The translations under genes and the position numbers were made by a program. From positions 1 through 8,160 of the forward strand of contig CAJWVP010000124.1 of the NCBI GenBank assembly GCA_913048145.1: a stretch of 8,160 bases of DNA, in the 5' to 3' direction. This document shows positions 1 to 6,044 of this stretch, piece by piece; the first letter of the stretch is position 1; each line of letters opens with the position of its first letter. The notes under the pieces are model-generated. The model saw nothing but the letters and a program-made list of their open reading frames with translations, searched no databases and had not been told where the DNA came from. Origin of the DNA: an uncultured Rhodospirillaceae bacterium. GTDB lineage: Bacteria; Pseudomonadota; Alphaproteobacteria; Rhodospirillales; Casp-alpha2.

Positions 1-457
1 CAGATGCGCCCCGATAAACAATGTCGTGTTCTTCCTCAACGCATACACCATCGGGGCCAGCGATAGCATGTTTCACCAACACAAAAACCAGATCCCCCGA
101 TTTTCCAGACTTGTGATTGACCTCGGCAATTGTCGACGTACGGGTAATCGAGTCACCAACCCGCAGTGCCCCAGGCCATCGCATCCGGCCTCCCGCCCAC
201 ATTCGCCGAGGAAGGTCGACGGGTGGGAGGAAACCGCCCCGTTTTGCGTGGCCATCGGGCCCAATTTCAGAGGCCTTGGGACGGGGCGTGAAATAGACCC
301 AATGTCCTGCTGGTGGCACCAAATCACCGAGTTGCGGATCCAGCTCATCGCGATCTAATGTGGCTGCCAGGCTGGCTAATTGGCCGCCGTGGAGAATATC
401 CGTGGCGATCTCTGACTTGCCGACCCAGGTACGCAGATAATCAATATCGACGGTCAT
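1..457 (-). CDS. HTD2/MaoC-type FAS1-like dehydratase, N-terminal part (cut by left window edge)
   Basis: I translated this by hand: an open frame starts at ATG 455-457 and runs off the left edge, giving 152 residues with no stop. The start follows an AGGGAG ribosome site, and the stop of the upstream acyl-CoA dehydrogenase is 9 bp away, so the two are co-transcribed. The protein opens MTVDIDYLRTWVGKSE. It shows the marks of the N-terminal hot-dog half of HTD2/mesaconyl-CoA hydratase proteins: GHWVYF (about 51-56), SEIGPDGH (63-70), GGFLPPVDLPRRMWAGG (74-90), the RVGD turn (99-102), a Thr/Ser-rich strand, and VEEEHDIVYR (140-149). Family members hydrate or dehydrate short branched or dicarboxylic enoyl-CoAs (mesaconyl-C4-CoA, itaconyl-CoA) or, in mitochondria, 3-hydroxyacyl-ACP. 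The catalytic Asp/His hydratase-2 motif lies in the C-terminal half, outside the window, so activity cannot be judged. The family call is firm; the substrate is not known. Confidence 0.88.
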   Translation of the reverse strand, partial: MTVDIDYLRTWVGKSEIATDILHGGQLASLAATLDRDELDPQLGDLVPPAGHWVYFTPRPKASEIGPDGHAKRGGFLPPVDLPRRMWAGGRMRWPGALRVGDSITRTSTIAEVNHKSGKSGDLVFVLVKHAIAGPDGVCVEEEHDIVYRGAS

Positions 458-466
458 TAGATCTCC

Positions 467-1618
467 CTAAAACGAACGTGGCATGCCCAACACATGCTCC
501 GCAATATAGCTGAGGATCAAGTTCGTAGACACGGGAGCGATTTGATAGAGCCGCGCTTCCCGAAATTTCCGCTCAACGTCGTATTCCTCGGCGAAAGCGA
601 AACCACCGTGGGTCTGCATGCAGCTCTCCGCCGCCGCCCAGGCGGCCTCGGAACCCAGCATCTTGCACATATTCGCTTCCTCGCCGCAGGGCTCACCAGC
701 ATCAAAGAGATCGGCGGCGCGTTCCACCATGAGCTTAGCAGCGCTCATTTGAGCATAGGCGCGGGCGATGGGGAACTGAATACCCTGGTTCTGACCGATG
801 GGGCGGTCAAACACCGTGCGCTCGCATGCGTACGCGCTGGCCTTATCAATAAACCAGCGCGCATCACCTATGGTCTCAGAGCCAATAAGGATACGCTCTG
901 CGTTCATGCCATCCAGAATGTAGCGAAACCCCTTTCCCTCCTCACCAACCAGCGTGTCGGCGGGAATGCGCATGTCATCGAAGAAGACCTCCGTCGTCGC
1001 ATGGTTGATCATGGCGCGGATAGGCTTAATCTCCAGCCCCTTTCCCTTTAGTTCCCGGATATCGATAAGGAATACAGACATACCGTCGTGCGGCCGTTCT
1101 CCCTCATCCCGAGCCGCCGTGCGGGCAAGTAATAGCATGAAATCGGAATGCTCGATTCGCGACGTCCATACTTTCTGCCCGTTCACCACATAATCGTCAC
1201 CGTTCCGGACAGCCGTCGTGCGGATCCGGCTGGTATCGGTACCCGACGTGGGCTCCGTGACCCCAAAGGCCTGTAGGCGCAGCTCACCGGAGGCTATCCC
1301 TGGCAGCAACATGCGCTTTTGGTCTTCCGAGCCGTGACGCAGTACCGTGCCCATTGTGTACATCTGGGCATGACAGGCCCCGCCATTGCATCCGGCAGCC
1401 TGGATCTCCTCAAGTATGGCCGCGCCCTCGGAAACGCCAAGACCCGATCCCCCGTATTCCTCCGGGATCAGGCAAGCCAGAAAGCCCGATTGGGTCAGCT
1501 CCTGGACAAATTCCGTCGGATAGGCCCGGTCACGATCTTTCTCCCGCCAGTATTCACCGGGAAAACCCTCACACAATTGGCGAACCGAGTCGCGAATGTC
1601 TTGATGGCGCATGTCCAT
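467..1618 (-). CDS. Acyl-CoA dehydrogenase with atypical C-terminal active-site loop
   Basis: This encodes a 383-residue FAD-dependent acyl-CoA dehydrogenase of normal family length, passing electrons to ETF and forming a 2-enoyl-CoA. Visible landmarks are a helical N-terminus, PEEYGGSG (52-59), the FAD/substrate stretch FGVTEPTSGTD (118-128), the NGQKVWTS strand (146-153), and the C-terminal helical domain with THGGFAFAEEYDVER (336-350). The usual C-terminal Tyr-Glu-Gly-Thr with the catalytic Glu is replaced by APVST (361-365). A Glu at 241 in GMNAER lies where isovaleryl-CoA and long-chain dehydrogenases carry their catalytic base, so it is the likely base (inference). The start ATG 1616-1618 has GGGAG six bases upstream (1625-1629). 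It is first in a short unit with the HTD2-type dehydratase 9 bp downstream. That neighbour hints at a short branched or C5-dicarboxylic acyl-CoA such as a methylsuccinyl-type substrate, but the sequence does not show the substrate. Confidence 0.95.
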   Translation of the reverse strand: MDMRHQDIRDSVRQLCEGFPGEYWREKDRDRAYPTEFVQELTQSGFLACLIPEEYGGSGLGVSEGAAILEEIQAAGCNGGACHAQMYTMGTVLRHGSEDQKRMLLPGIASGELRLQAFGVTEPTSGTDTSRIRTTAVRNGDDYVVNGQKVWTSRIEHSDFMLLLARTAARDEGERPHDGMSVFLIDIRELKGKGLEIKPIRAMINHATTEVFFDDMRIPADTLVGEEGKGFRYILDGMNAERILIGSETIGDARWFIDKASAYACERTVFDRPIGQNQGIQFPIARAYAQMSAAKLMVERAADLFDAGEPCGEEANMCKMLGSEAAWAAAESCMQTHGGFAFAEEYDVERKFREARLYQIAPVSTNLILSYIAEHVLGMPRSF

Positions 1619-1918
1619 GCTTTACTCCCTTCAAATCAAGGAAAAGTTTTACCGGAACGCTGTGAAGGAGGAAACCAAACCGGTACTTTTATTTCACAGA
1701 TTGAACCAGAGAGGTCGATCTGAGTGACCGTAAAAGCCCTATTGCATAATTTCGAACCGTCAACACGTTTTGATTTGAGCTTGTATAGTGAGAGTTGATC
1801 ACCGTAAGCATCCATTTCAAGCTCTTTCGTGCTCAGGGAAAAGCACCTGTGAACACTATCGCTAGACAACATTCATGATGTGGGACCCAGGGCCCCGTCG
1901 CTGCCTACCAGCCCGCGC

Positions 1919-1930
1919 ACTCAGACTAAT
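1919..1930 (+). repeat. Left arm of 12-bp perfect inverted repeat (partner 2055-2066)
   Basis: The sequence ACTCAGACTAAT is repeated exactly in inverted orientation at 2055-2066. This arm runs into the palindrome ACTAA-TAGCC-TTAGT (1925-1939). It may be an operator half of a pair, or an inert coincidence; no known operator consensus is recognised. Confidence 0.5.
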
Positions 1931-2054
1931 AGCCTTAGTACCAACGCCAAAAAAGTCGGCATAGATCAAATTCTCGGAACAGCTATTTGTGGGAAAAATT
2001 TGATTTCACCCGTTGATCTAGAGGTGAGCTTGTAGCCTCATAAAACCCTAATAC

Positions 2055-2066
2055 ATTAGTCTGAGT
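2055..2066 (-). repeat. Right arm of 12-bp perfect inverted repeat (partner 1919-1930)
   Basis: ATTAGTCTGAGT is the exact reverse complement of 1919-1930. It overlaps the palindrome CTAAT-AC-ATTAG (2048-2059) on one side and the hairpin over the end of the GcdH-like gene (2061-2091) on the other. Both arms therefore sit beside a CTAA...TTAG palindrome. Confidence 0.5.
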
Positions 2067-2091
2067 TTCATATAACAAGTGAAAGTCTCAG
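2061..2091 (-). terminator. Hairpin over the stop codon of the GcdH-like gene, weak terminator candidate
   Basis: In the minus-strand transcript, CTGAG plus TTTCA pairs with TGAAA plus CTCAG, giving ten pairs with a two-base bulge and a nine-base loop. It overlaps the TGA stop at 2088-2090 and lies at the end of the five-gene unit. No run of T follows directly (the next bases are ACTAATGTATTAGGG, then TTTTATG), so it does not fit an intrinsic terminator well. It may protect the 3' end or be incidental. Confidence 0.25.
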
Positions 2092-3272
2092 TTGCCGAAC
2101 GCATTGATACCCGTTTGGGCACGCCCCAGGATCAGCGTATGGATATCATATGAGCCCTCGAGGGTATTAATAACCTCCATATTCAGCATATGGCGAATAA
2201 TATGGTATTCGTCGGAAATGCCATTGCCACCATGCATATCCCGGGCCTGGCGGGCAACCTCTAGCGCCTTTTGCGTGTTGTTGCGCTTGACCAAAGAAAT
2301 CATCTCCGGTGTAGCACGGCCCTCTTCCTGGAGACGGCTAACACGAAGCGCGCCTTGCAAACCCAAGGCTATATCCGTCTGCATGTCCGCAAGTTTCTTC
2401 TGGATCAATTGGTTCGCCGCCAAGGGACGACCAAATTGTTCCCGGTCTATGACGTATTGGCGCGCCGCATGCCAGCAGAACTCCGCCGCGCCCATGGCGC
2501 CCCAGCTGATACCGAAACGCGCCCGGCTCAGGCAAGACAAGGCTGCGCCTAGCCCCTTGACCTCCGTCAGGCGATTCTCTTCAGGAACAAACACGTTGTC
2601 CATGACCACTTCGCCCGTGGACGACGCCCGCGCACCGAATTTGCCTTCGATTTTCGGAGTTTGAAGGCCCTCCATGCCGCGCTCCAGAATGAAGCCGCCA
2701 AATTTTTCATCGTCATCCTTGGCCCAGACCACCAAAACATCCGCCAGCGGCGAATTGGTGATCCAAATCTTGTTACCCGTTAGCCGATACCCGTTCCCGT
2801 CTTTCTTTGCGCGAGACTTCATGCCGGACGGATCGGACCCGTGATCAGGCTCAGTCAGACCAAAACATCCAATAAGCTCGCCGGTCGCCATTTTCGGAAG
2901 AAATCTTTGTTTCTGTTCCTCCGAGCCGTAACCGTGGATAGCACCCATGGCTAAGCCGGACTGAACGCCCACGGCGGAGCGGAATGCAGTGTCGATACGT
3001 TCCAGCTCTCGACACAGCAGACCGTAGGCTACATGGCCTAGCCCCGGACAACCGTAACCCTCCAGGACACCGCCGAGGAAACCCAGCTCACCAAACTCCT
3101 TCATAAGGTCGCGATCAAAGTCCTCATGGCGGTTCCATTCCAGGATCACCGGCATCAGGCGATCCTCGCCGAAGCGCCGAGCCATGTCGCGGACCATCCG
3201 CTCTTCTTCCGTGAGTTGATCGTCAAGGAGTAACGGATCGTCCCAGGCAAAGGTGGATTTACCGTCAGCCAT
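2088..3272 (-). CDS. Glutaryl-CoA dehydrogenase family acyl-CoA dehydrogenase (likely dicarboxylyl-CoA dehydrogenase)
   Basis: A 394-residue FAD enzyme, the same length as GcdH proteins, with their whole pattern: FAWDDPLLLDDQLTEEER (8-25), EGYGCPGLG (71-79), CFGLTEPDHGSDP (136-148), WITNSPLADV (170-179), PKIEGKFGARAS (206-217), ANQLIQKKLADMQT (286-299) and HGGNGISDEYH (347-357). Glu91 and Arg98 match human Glu87 and Arg94, the latter holding the distal carboxylate, so a dicarboxylyl-CoA substrate is expected. The catalytic Glu is Glu372. The residue before it is Leu371 (codon CTC), where decarboxylating GcdH has Tyr369. Dehydrogenation without decarboxylation (for example adipyl-CoA, or glutaryl-CoA to glutaconyl-CoA) is therefore possible. 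The start is ATG 3270-3272, two bases after the thiolase stop, with AAAGGG (3280-3285) seven bases upstream. The frame stays open to a further start at 3323, but that would overlap the thiolase end and add 17 residues foreign to the family. It is the last gene of the five-gene unit. Confidence 0.95.
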   Translation of the reverse strand: MADGKSTFAWDDPLLLDDQLTEEERMVRDMARRFGEDRLMPVILEWNRHEDFDRDLMKEFGELGFLGGVLEGYGCPGLGHVAYGLLCRELERIDTAFRSAVGVQSGLAMGAIHGYGSEEQKQRFLPKMATGELIGCFGLTEPDHGSDPSGMKSRAKKDGNGYRLTGNKIWITNSPLADVLVVWAKDDDEKFGGFILERGMEGLQTPKIEGKFGARASSTGEVVMDNVFVPEENRLTEVKGLGAALSCLSRARFGISWGAMGAAEFCWHAARQYVIDREQFGRPLAANQLIQKKLADMQTDIALGLQGALRVSRLQEEGRATPEMISLVKRNNTQKALEVARQARDMHGGNGISDEYHIIRHMLNMEVINTLEGSYDIHTLILGRAQTGINAFGN

Positions 3273-3274
3273 GA

Positions 3275-4477
3275 TTAGACCCTTTCCAGTACCATGGCGA
3301 TGCCCTGGCCGATTCCGATGCACATAGAGATTAGGGCGTAGCGGCCGCCCGTGCGATGCAGCTGGCGGGTCGCGGTGAGGGCAATACGTGTCCCAGATGC
3401 CCCCAGGGGATGGCCGATGGCAATGGCTCCGCCGTTCGGATTGATGCGTGAATCATCAAAGGCCATGTCGAGGCCCTTCATACACGCCAACACTTGGGCA
3501 GCGAAGGCTTCGTTAATTTCCACCACATCCATGTCGGCCAAGGTGAGACCGGCGCGGTCGAGCGCCTTCTGAGCTGCGGGAACGGGGCCGTAGCCCATGA
3601 TCCGGGGCTCAACACCGGCGACACCCGTGGAGAGGATGCGGGCCATGGGTTGTGCGCCTGCCTGCTCGCCTTTCTCCAGGCTGGCGACGATCACCGCAGC
3701 CGCACCATCGTTGATACCTGATGCGTTCCCTGCCGTGGTCACGCCGTCTGCAAACAAGGTCTGCATTCCGCTCAACTTCTCCACGTTTGTTCCGGGCCGC
3801 GGATGCTCGTCTTCGCTGACGTCCACGTCCGGATTCTTTCGTCCACCCGGTACCGTGATGGTCATAAGTTCTTCATCGTAGAAGCCGTCGGCCTTGGCCA
3901 TGGCGTACCTGGATTGGCTGCCGGCGGCGAAATTATCCACCTCCTCACGGCTCAACTGAAACTCGCGGGCCAGGTTGTCAGCGGTCTCAGGCATGGTATC
4001 AGCACCGAACTCGTTCTCGATCTTTGGATTTGGAAAACGCGCGCCGAGCGAGCTCTCGAAACTCGGGAAAGATTTTGCAAAAGCGGTCTCCGCCTTCCCA
4101 ACTACAAATGGTGCGCGGGTCATACTTTCTACGCCCCCGGCAACAAACAGATCACCCTCTCCGCAGGTGATGGCATGAGCCGCTGACATAATGGCATTCA
4201 TTCCTGACCCGCAGTTCCGTTGCACAACGCTGCCCGGGATCTCGATTGGCAGGCCAGCCAATAGGGCCGCATGGCGCGCGACGCAGCGGCTGTCCTCACC
4301 CGCTTGGTTGCCGCATCCGATGTTGACGTCGTCGATGTCGGCGGCGTCAAAGGCTGAATGGTCGACCACTTCCTTGATCACTACACCCATCATGTCGTCT
4401 GGTCGGACTTTCGAAAGGGCGCCGGCGTTTCGCCCAAAGGGCGTTCGGACACCGTTGTAAATGTATGCATTCAGCAT
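3275..4477 (-). CDS. Thiolase of the PcaF/PaaJ (3-oxoadipyl-CoA) type
   Basis: A 400-residue degradative thiolase, which cleaves a 3-oxoacyl-CoA with CoA to release acetyl-CoA. The nucleophile is Cys89 in RNCGSGM; NEAF is at 322-325, His356 in GHPLGASG and Cys386 in MCIGIGQG, so the active site is complete. The GCGNQAGEDSRCVAR segment (54-68), RAPFVVGKAE (121-130) and TMPETADN (161-168) match the 3-oxoadipyl-CoA thiolases PcaF and PaaJ better than acetoacetyl-CoA thiolase AtoB/PhaA, which has a GxxxQAGxGQNPAR-type segment. The length also fits PcaF/PaaJ. Expected products would be succinyl-CoA plus acetyl-CoA from 3-oxoadipyl-CoA, although acetoacetyl-CoA or other 3-oxoacyl-CoAs remain possible. 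The start ATG 4475-4477 has an AGAGGAA site upstream. The gene lies 28 bp after the 3-hydroxyacyl-CoA dehydrogenase and 2 bp before the GcdH-like gene. Confidence 0.93.
   Translation of the reverse strand: MLNAYIYNGVRTPFGRNAGALSKVRPDDMMGVVIKEVVDHSAFDAADIDDVNIGCGNQAGEDSRCVARHAALLAGLPIEIPGSVVQRNCGSGMNAIMSAAHAITCGEGDLFVAGGVESMTRAPFVVGKAETAFAKSFPSFESSLGARFPNPKIENEFGADTMPETADNLAREFQLSREEVDNFAAGSQSRYAMAKADGFYDEELMTITVPGGRKNPDVDVSEDEHPRPGTNVEKLSGMQTLFADGVTTAGNASGINDGAAAVIVASLEKGEQAGAQPMARILSTGVAGVEPRIMGYGPVPAAQKALDRAGLTLADMDVVEINEAFAAQVLACMKGLDMAFDDSRINPNGGAIAIGHPLGASGTRIALTATRQLHRTGGRYALISMCIGIGQGIAMVLERV
3279..3287 (-). promoter_or_regulatory. Ribosome binding site fixing the start of the GcdH-like gene
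   Basis: The minus strand reads GGAAAGGGT, with the GGG seven bases before ATG 3270-3272. It lies inside the last codons of the thiolase gene. It favours the short start at 3272 over the in-frame upstream start at 3323 and implies translational coupling. Confidence 0.7.
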
Positions 4478-4505
4478 GATTTCGTTCCTCTCTTGAGATT
4501 TTTTT

Positions 4506-6032
4506 CTAGGCTTCCAGCGTTGTCAGCGAAATACCCAATTCGGCACGGCGTCGAAGCCACGGCACCGGCCGGTAACGGGGATCGCCAGTCAGCCGGTGAA
4601 TGTTCCTGAGAATTTTCAACACTGTTCCAGCACCGATAGAGTCCCCAAAAGCTAGCGGTCCCATGGGGTAGTTCAGCGCCAGAACAACCGCCATGTCGAT
4701 GTCCTCAGGCGTCGCCGTCCGGGCCTGGGCCACCGAGCAACCGATGTTGCAGATGGCAGCTACGGCGCGCTGGGCGATGAACCCGGGCGTATCACCGATG
4801 ACCGTAGCCGGCACGTCGCCCCCGCCCAGCAGGCCATGCGCTGCATCTGCCACGTCGGCGCGGCTCACCGCGGTCTTCATGAGCGTACGGCGCTTGTCCA
4901 GGCCGAAGAGCGTATCAACAGCGACCGTGCGTTCCGCATCCAAGCCTTCGACCACGGCGCAATCTGTTGCGTCGCCACCGACGGGCGTAACCAGAATGAG
5001 GGCGTCGTCGCTGGGCGTATCGTCGCTTTCTAACATCGCCCCGGAATCATGCACGATAGCTGCCAATTTTTCATAGGCTTCCTGCTCTACCTTGCTGATC
5101 CAGACGGGCCGACCGTCGAAGTCCGGCGCTGGCGCTTCGTCAGCAACCTGCGCCTTGCCGTCTTCGTACAAATAGAACCCTTGACCCACCTTGCGGCCCA
5201 GGAGCCCAGCGTCCAATTGCATCTGCATAAGCGTCGCGGGCCGAAATCGGGGTTCGTGGTAGAACTGTTCATAGATGAGATTTGTCGCCGGATGGGTCAC
5301 GTCCACAGCCGTCAGGTCCATCAACTCAAAGGGCCCCATGCGAAAACCCACAGCGTCACGGCAGATGCGGTCGATGTCCGCATAACCGGCGACACCGTCG
5401 GACGCGATGTGTGCGCATTCGATGTTGTAGCCACGCCCCACTTGGTTGACGAGAAAGCCTGGCGCATCTCTCACATGTACCGGCGTGCGGGTCATTCGCT
5501 TGCCGAGATCCATGAGCACTCCAGCAACGTGCGGTGCCGTTCGAACGCCGTCGATCACCTCGACCAGCTTCATGAGCGGCACGGGATTGAAGAAATGCAT
5601 CCCGGCGACACGTTCAGGCCGCACGCAAGCCGCCGCAATGGTGGTTACCGACAGGGACGAGGTATTCGACGCGATGATAGTGTCATCGCTGACGGCCGCC
5701 TCGATCTCGCGGAAGACGACATTCTTGATTTCAAGGTTCTCGACCACTGCCTCGATGACAATCTGGCAATGTGCGAAGCCGGCCAGCGACTCCACCACCT
5801 CGATATTGGCGATGGCGGCCTGGGCATCCTCTTCGGCCATCCGGCCCTTTTCCACGTTGCGGTTCAGCATGTTGCCAACGAAGTCGACTGCTTCTTTGGC
5901 CGCGTCTGCGTTGGTGTCGAACAACACCACCTTGCAGCCGCCGGCAGCGGCTACCTGCACGATACCGCGCCCCATGGCGCCGGCGCCGGCGACGCCGAGG
6001 ATCAGATCGTCGCTATTCGCATCGATGGTCAT
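4506..6032 (-). CDS. 3-Hydroxyacyl-CoA dehydrogenase, PaaH-like two-domain form
   Basis: A 508-residue NAD-dependent dehydrogenase that oxidises (S)-3-hydroxyacyl-CoA to 3-oxoacyl-CoA. The N-terminal Rossmann fold has GAGAMGRG (16-23). The active site has SNTSS (122-126), His146 in HFFNP (146-150), Glu158 in KLVEV, and Asn196 in PGFLVN; the His-Glu spacing of 12 matches the family dyad. A first C-terminal domain follows (about 190-290, with GFRMGPFELMDL). After a linker and a degenerate middle segment comes a second C-terminal domain (about 413-500) with TPGFIAQRAV and NYPMGPLAFGD, ending with the RYRP motif and an Arg-rich tail. This arrangement and tail match phenylacetate-pathway PaaH (3-hydroxyadipyl-CoA dehydrogenase) rather than the roughly 280-residue single-domain 3-hydroxybutyryl-CoA dehydrogenase. 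The start ATG 6030-6032 has AAGGAA upstream and lies 12 bp after the crotonase stop. Confidence 0.95.
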   Translation of the reverse strand: MTIDANSDDLILGVAGAGAMGRGIVQVAAAGGCKVVLFDTNADAAKEAVDFVGNMLNRNVEKGRMAEEDAQAAIANIEVVESLAGFAHCQIVIEAVVENLEIKNVVFREIEAAVSDDTIIASNTSSLSVTTIAAACVRPERVAGMHFFNPVPLMKLVEVIDGVRTAPHVAGVLMDLGKRMTRTPVHVRDAPGFLVNQVGRGYNIECAHIASDGVAGYADIDRICRDAVGFRMGPFELMDLTAVDVTHPATNLIYEQFYHEPRFRPATLMQMQLDAGLLGRKVGQGFYLYEDGKAQVADEAPAPDFDGRPVWISKVEQEAYEKLAAIVHDSGAMLESDDTPSDDALILVTPVGGDATDCAVVEGLDAERTVAVDTLFGLDKRRTLMKTAVSRADVADAAHGLLGGGDVPATVIGDTPGFIAQRAVAAICNIGCSVAQARTATPEDIDMAVVLALNYPMGPLAFGDSIGAGTVLKILRNIHRLTGDPRYRPVPWLRRRAELGISLTTLEA

Positions 6033-6044
6033 GTAATGATTTCC

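Larger units (their letters stand above)
1619..2087. promoter_or_regulatory. Intergenic region, probable promoter/operator region of the ACAD-dehydratase unit
   Basis: This is the only long gap in the window and is visibly more AT-rich than the flanking genes. No tRNA, small RNA or convincing gene is seen in it. On the minus strand, TATACA at about 1782-1787 is a possible -10 element, but no good -35 lies at the right distance, so I do not call a specific promoter. The region carries a perfect 12-bp inverted repeat (1919-1930 and 2055-2066), two small palindromes overlapping these copies, a six-pair GC-rich hairpin (1882-1896, with one G-U in the minus-strand RNA and no T-tract), and a 10-bp direct repeat (1776-1785, 2025-2034). 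Its place upstream of the dehydrogenase at 1618 makes it the natural site for regulation of that unit. Confidence 0.45.

Noticed and set aside
26..358. Plus- and minus-strand frames of about 90-110 codons at the left end
   Set aside because: They are out of frame with the open HTD2-type reading frame from 457 to the edge, which has clear family motifs.
494..1051. Plus-strand open frame of 185 codons
   Set aside because: Antisense to the acyl-CoA dehydrogenase at 467-1618 and without a recognisable family.
1636..1872. Minus-strand open frame of 78 codons in the intergenic region
   Set aside because: No ribosome binding site precedes its ATG, the protein resembles nothing known to me, and it ends just upstream of the ribosome site of the next gene. 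It is most likely a chance frame.
1882..1896. GC-rich six-pair hairpin considered as an intrinsic terminator
   Set aside because: No T-tract follows on either strand, and the stem is short with a three-base loop.
3273..3323. N-terminal extension of the GcdH-like protein to a start at 3323
   Set aside because: It would overlap the thiolase C-terminus by about 49 bases and add residues absent from GcdH proteins; ATG 3272 has a well-spaced ribosome site.
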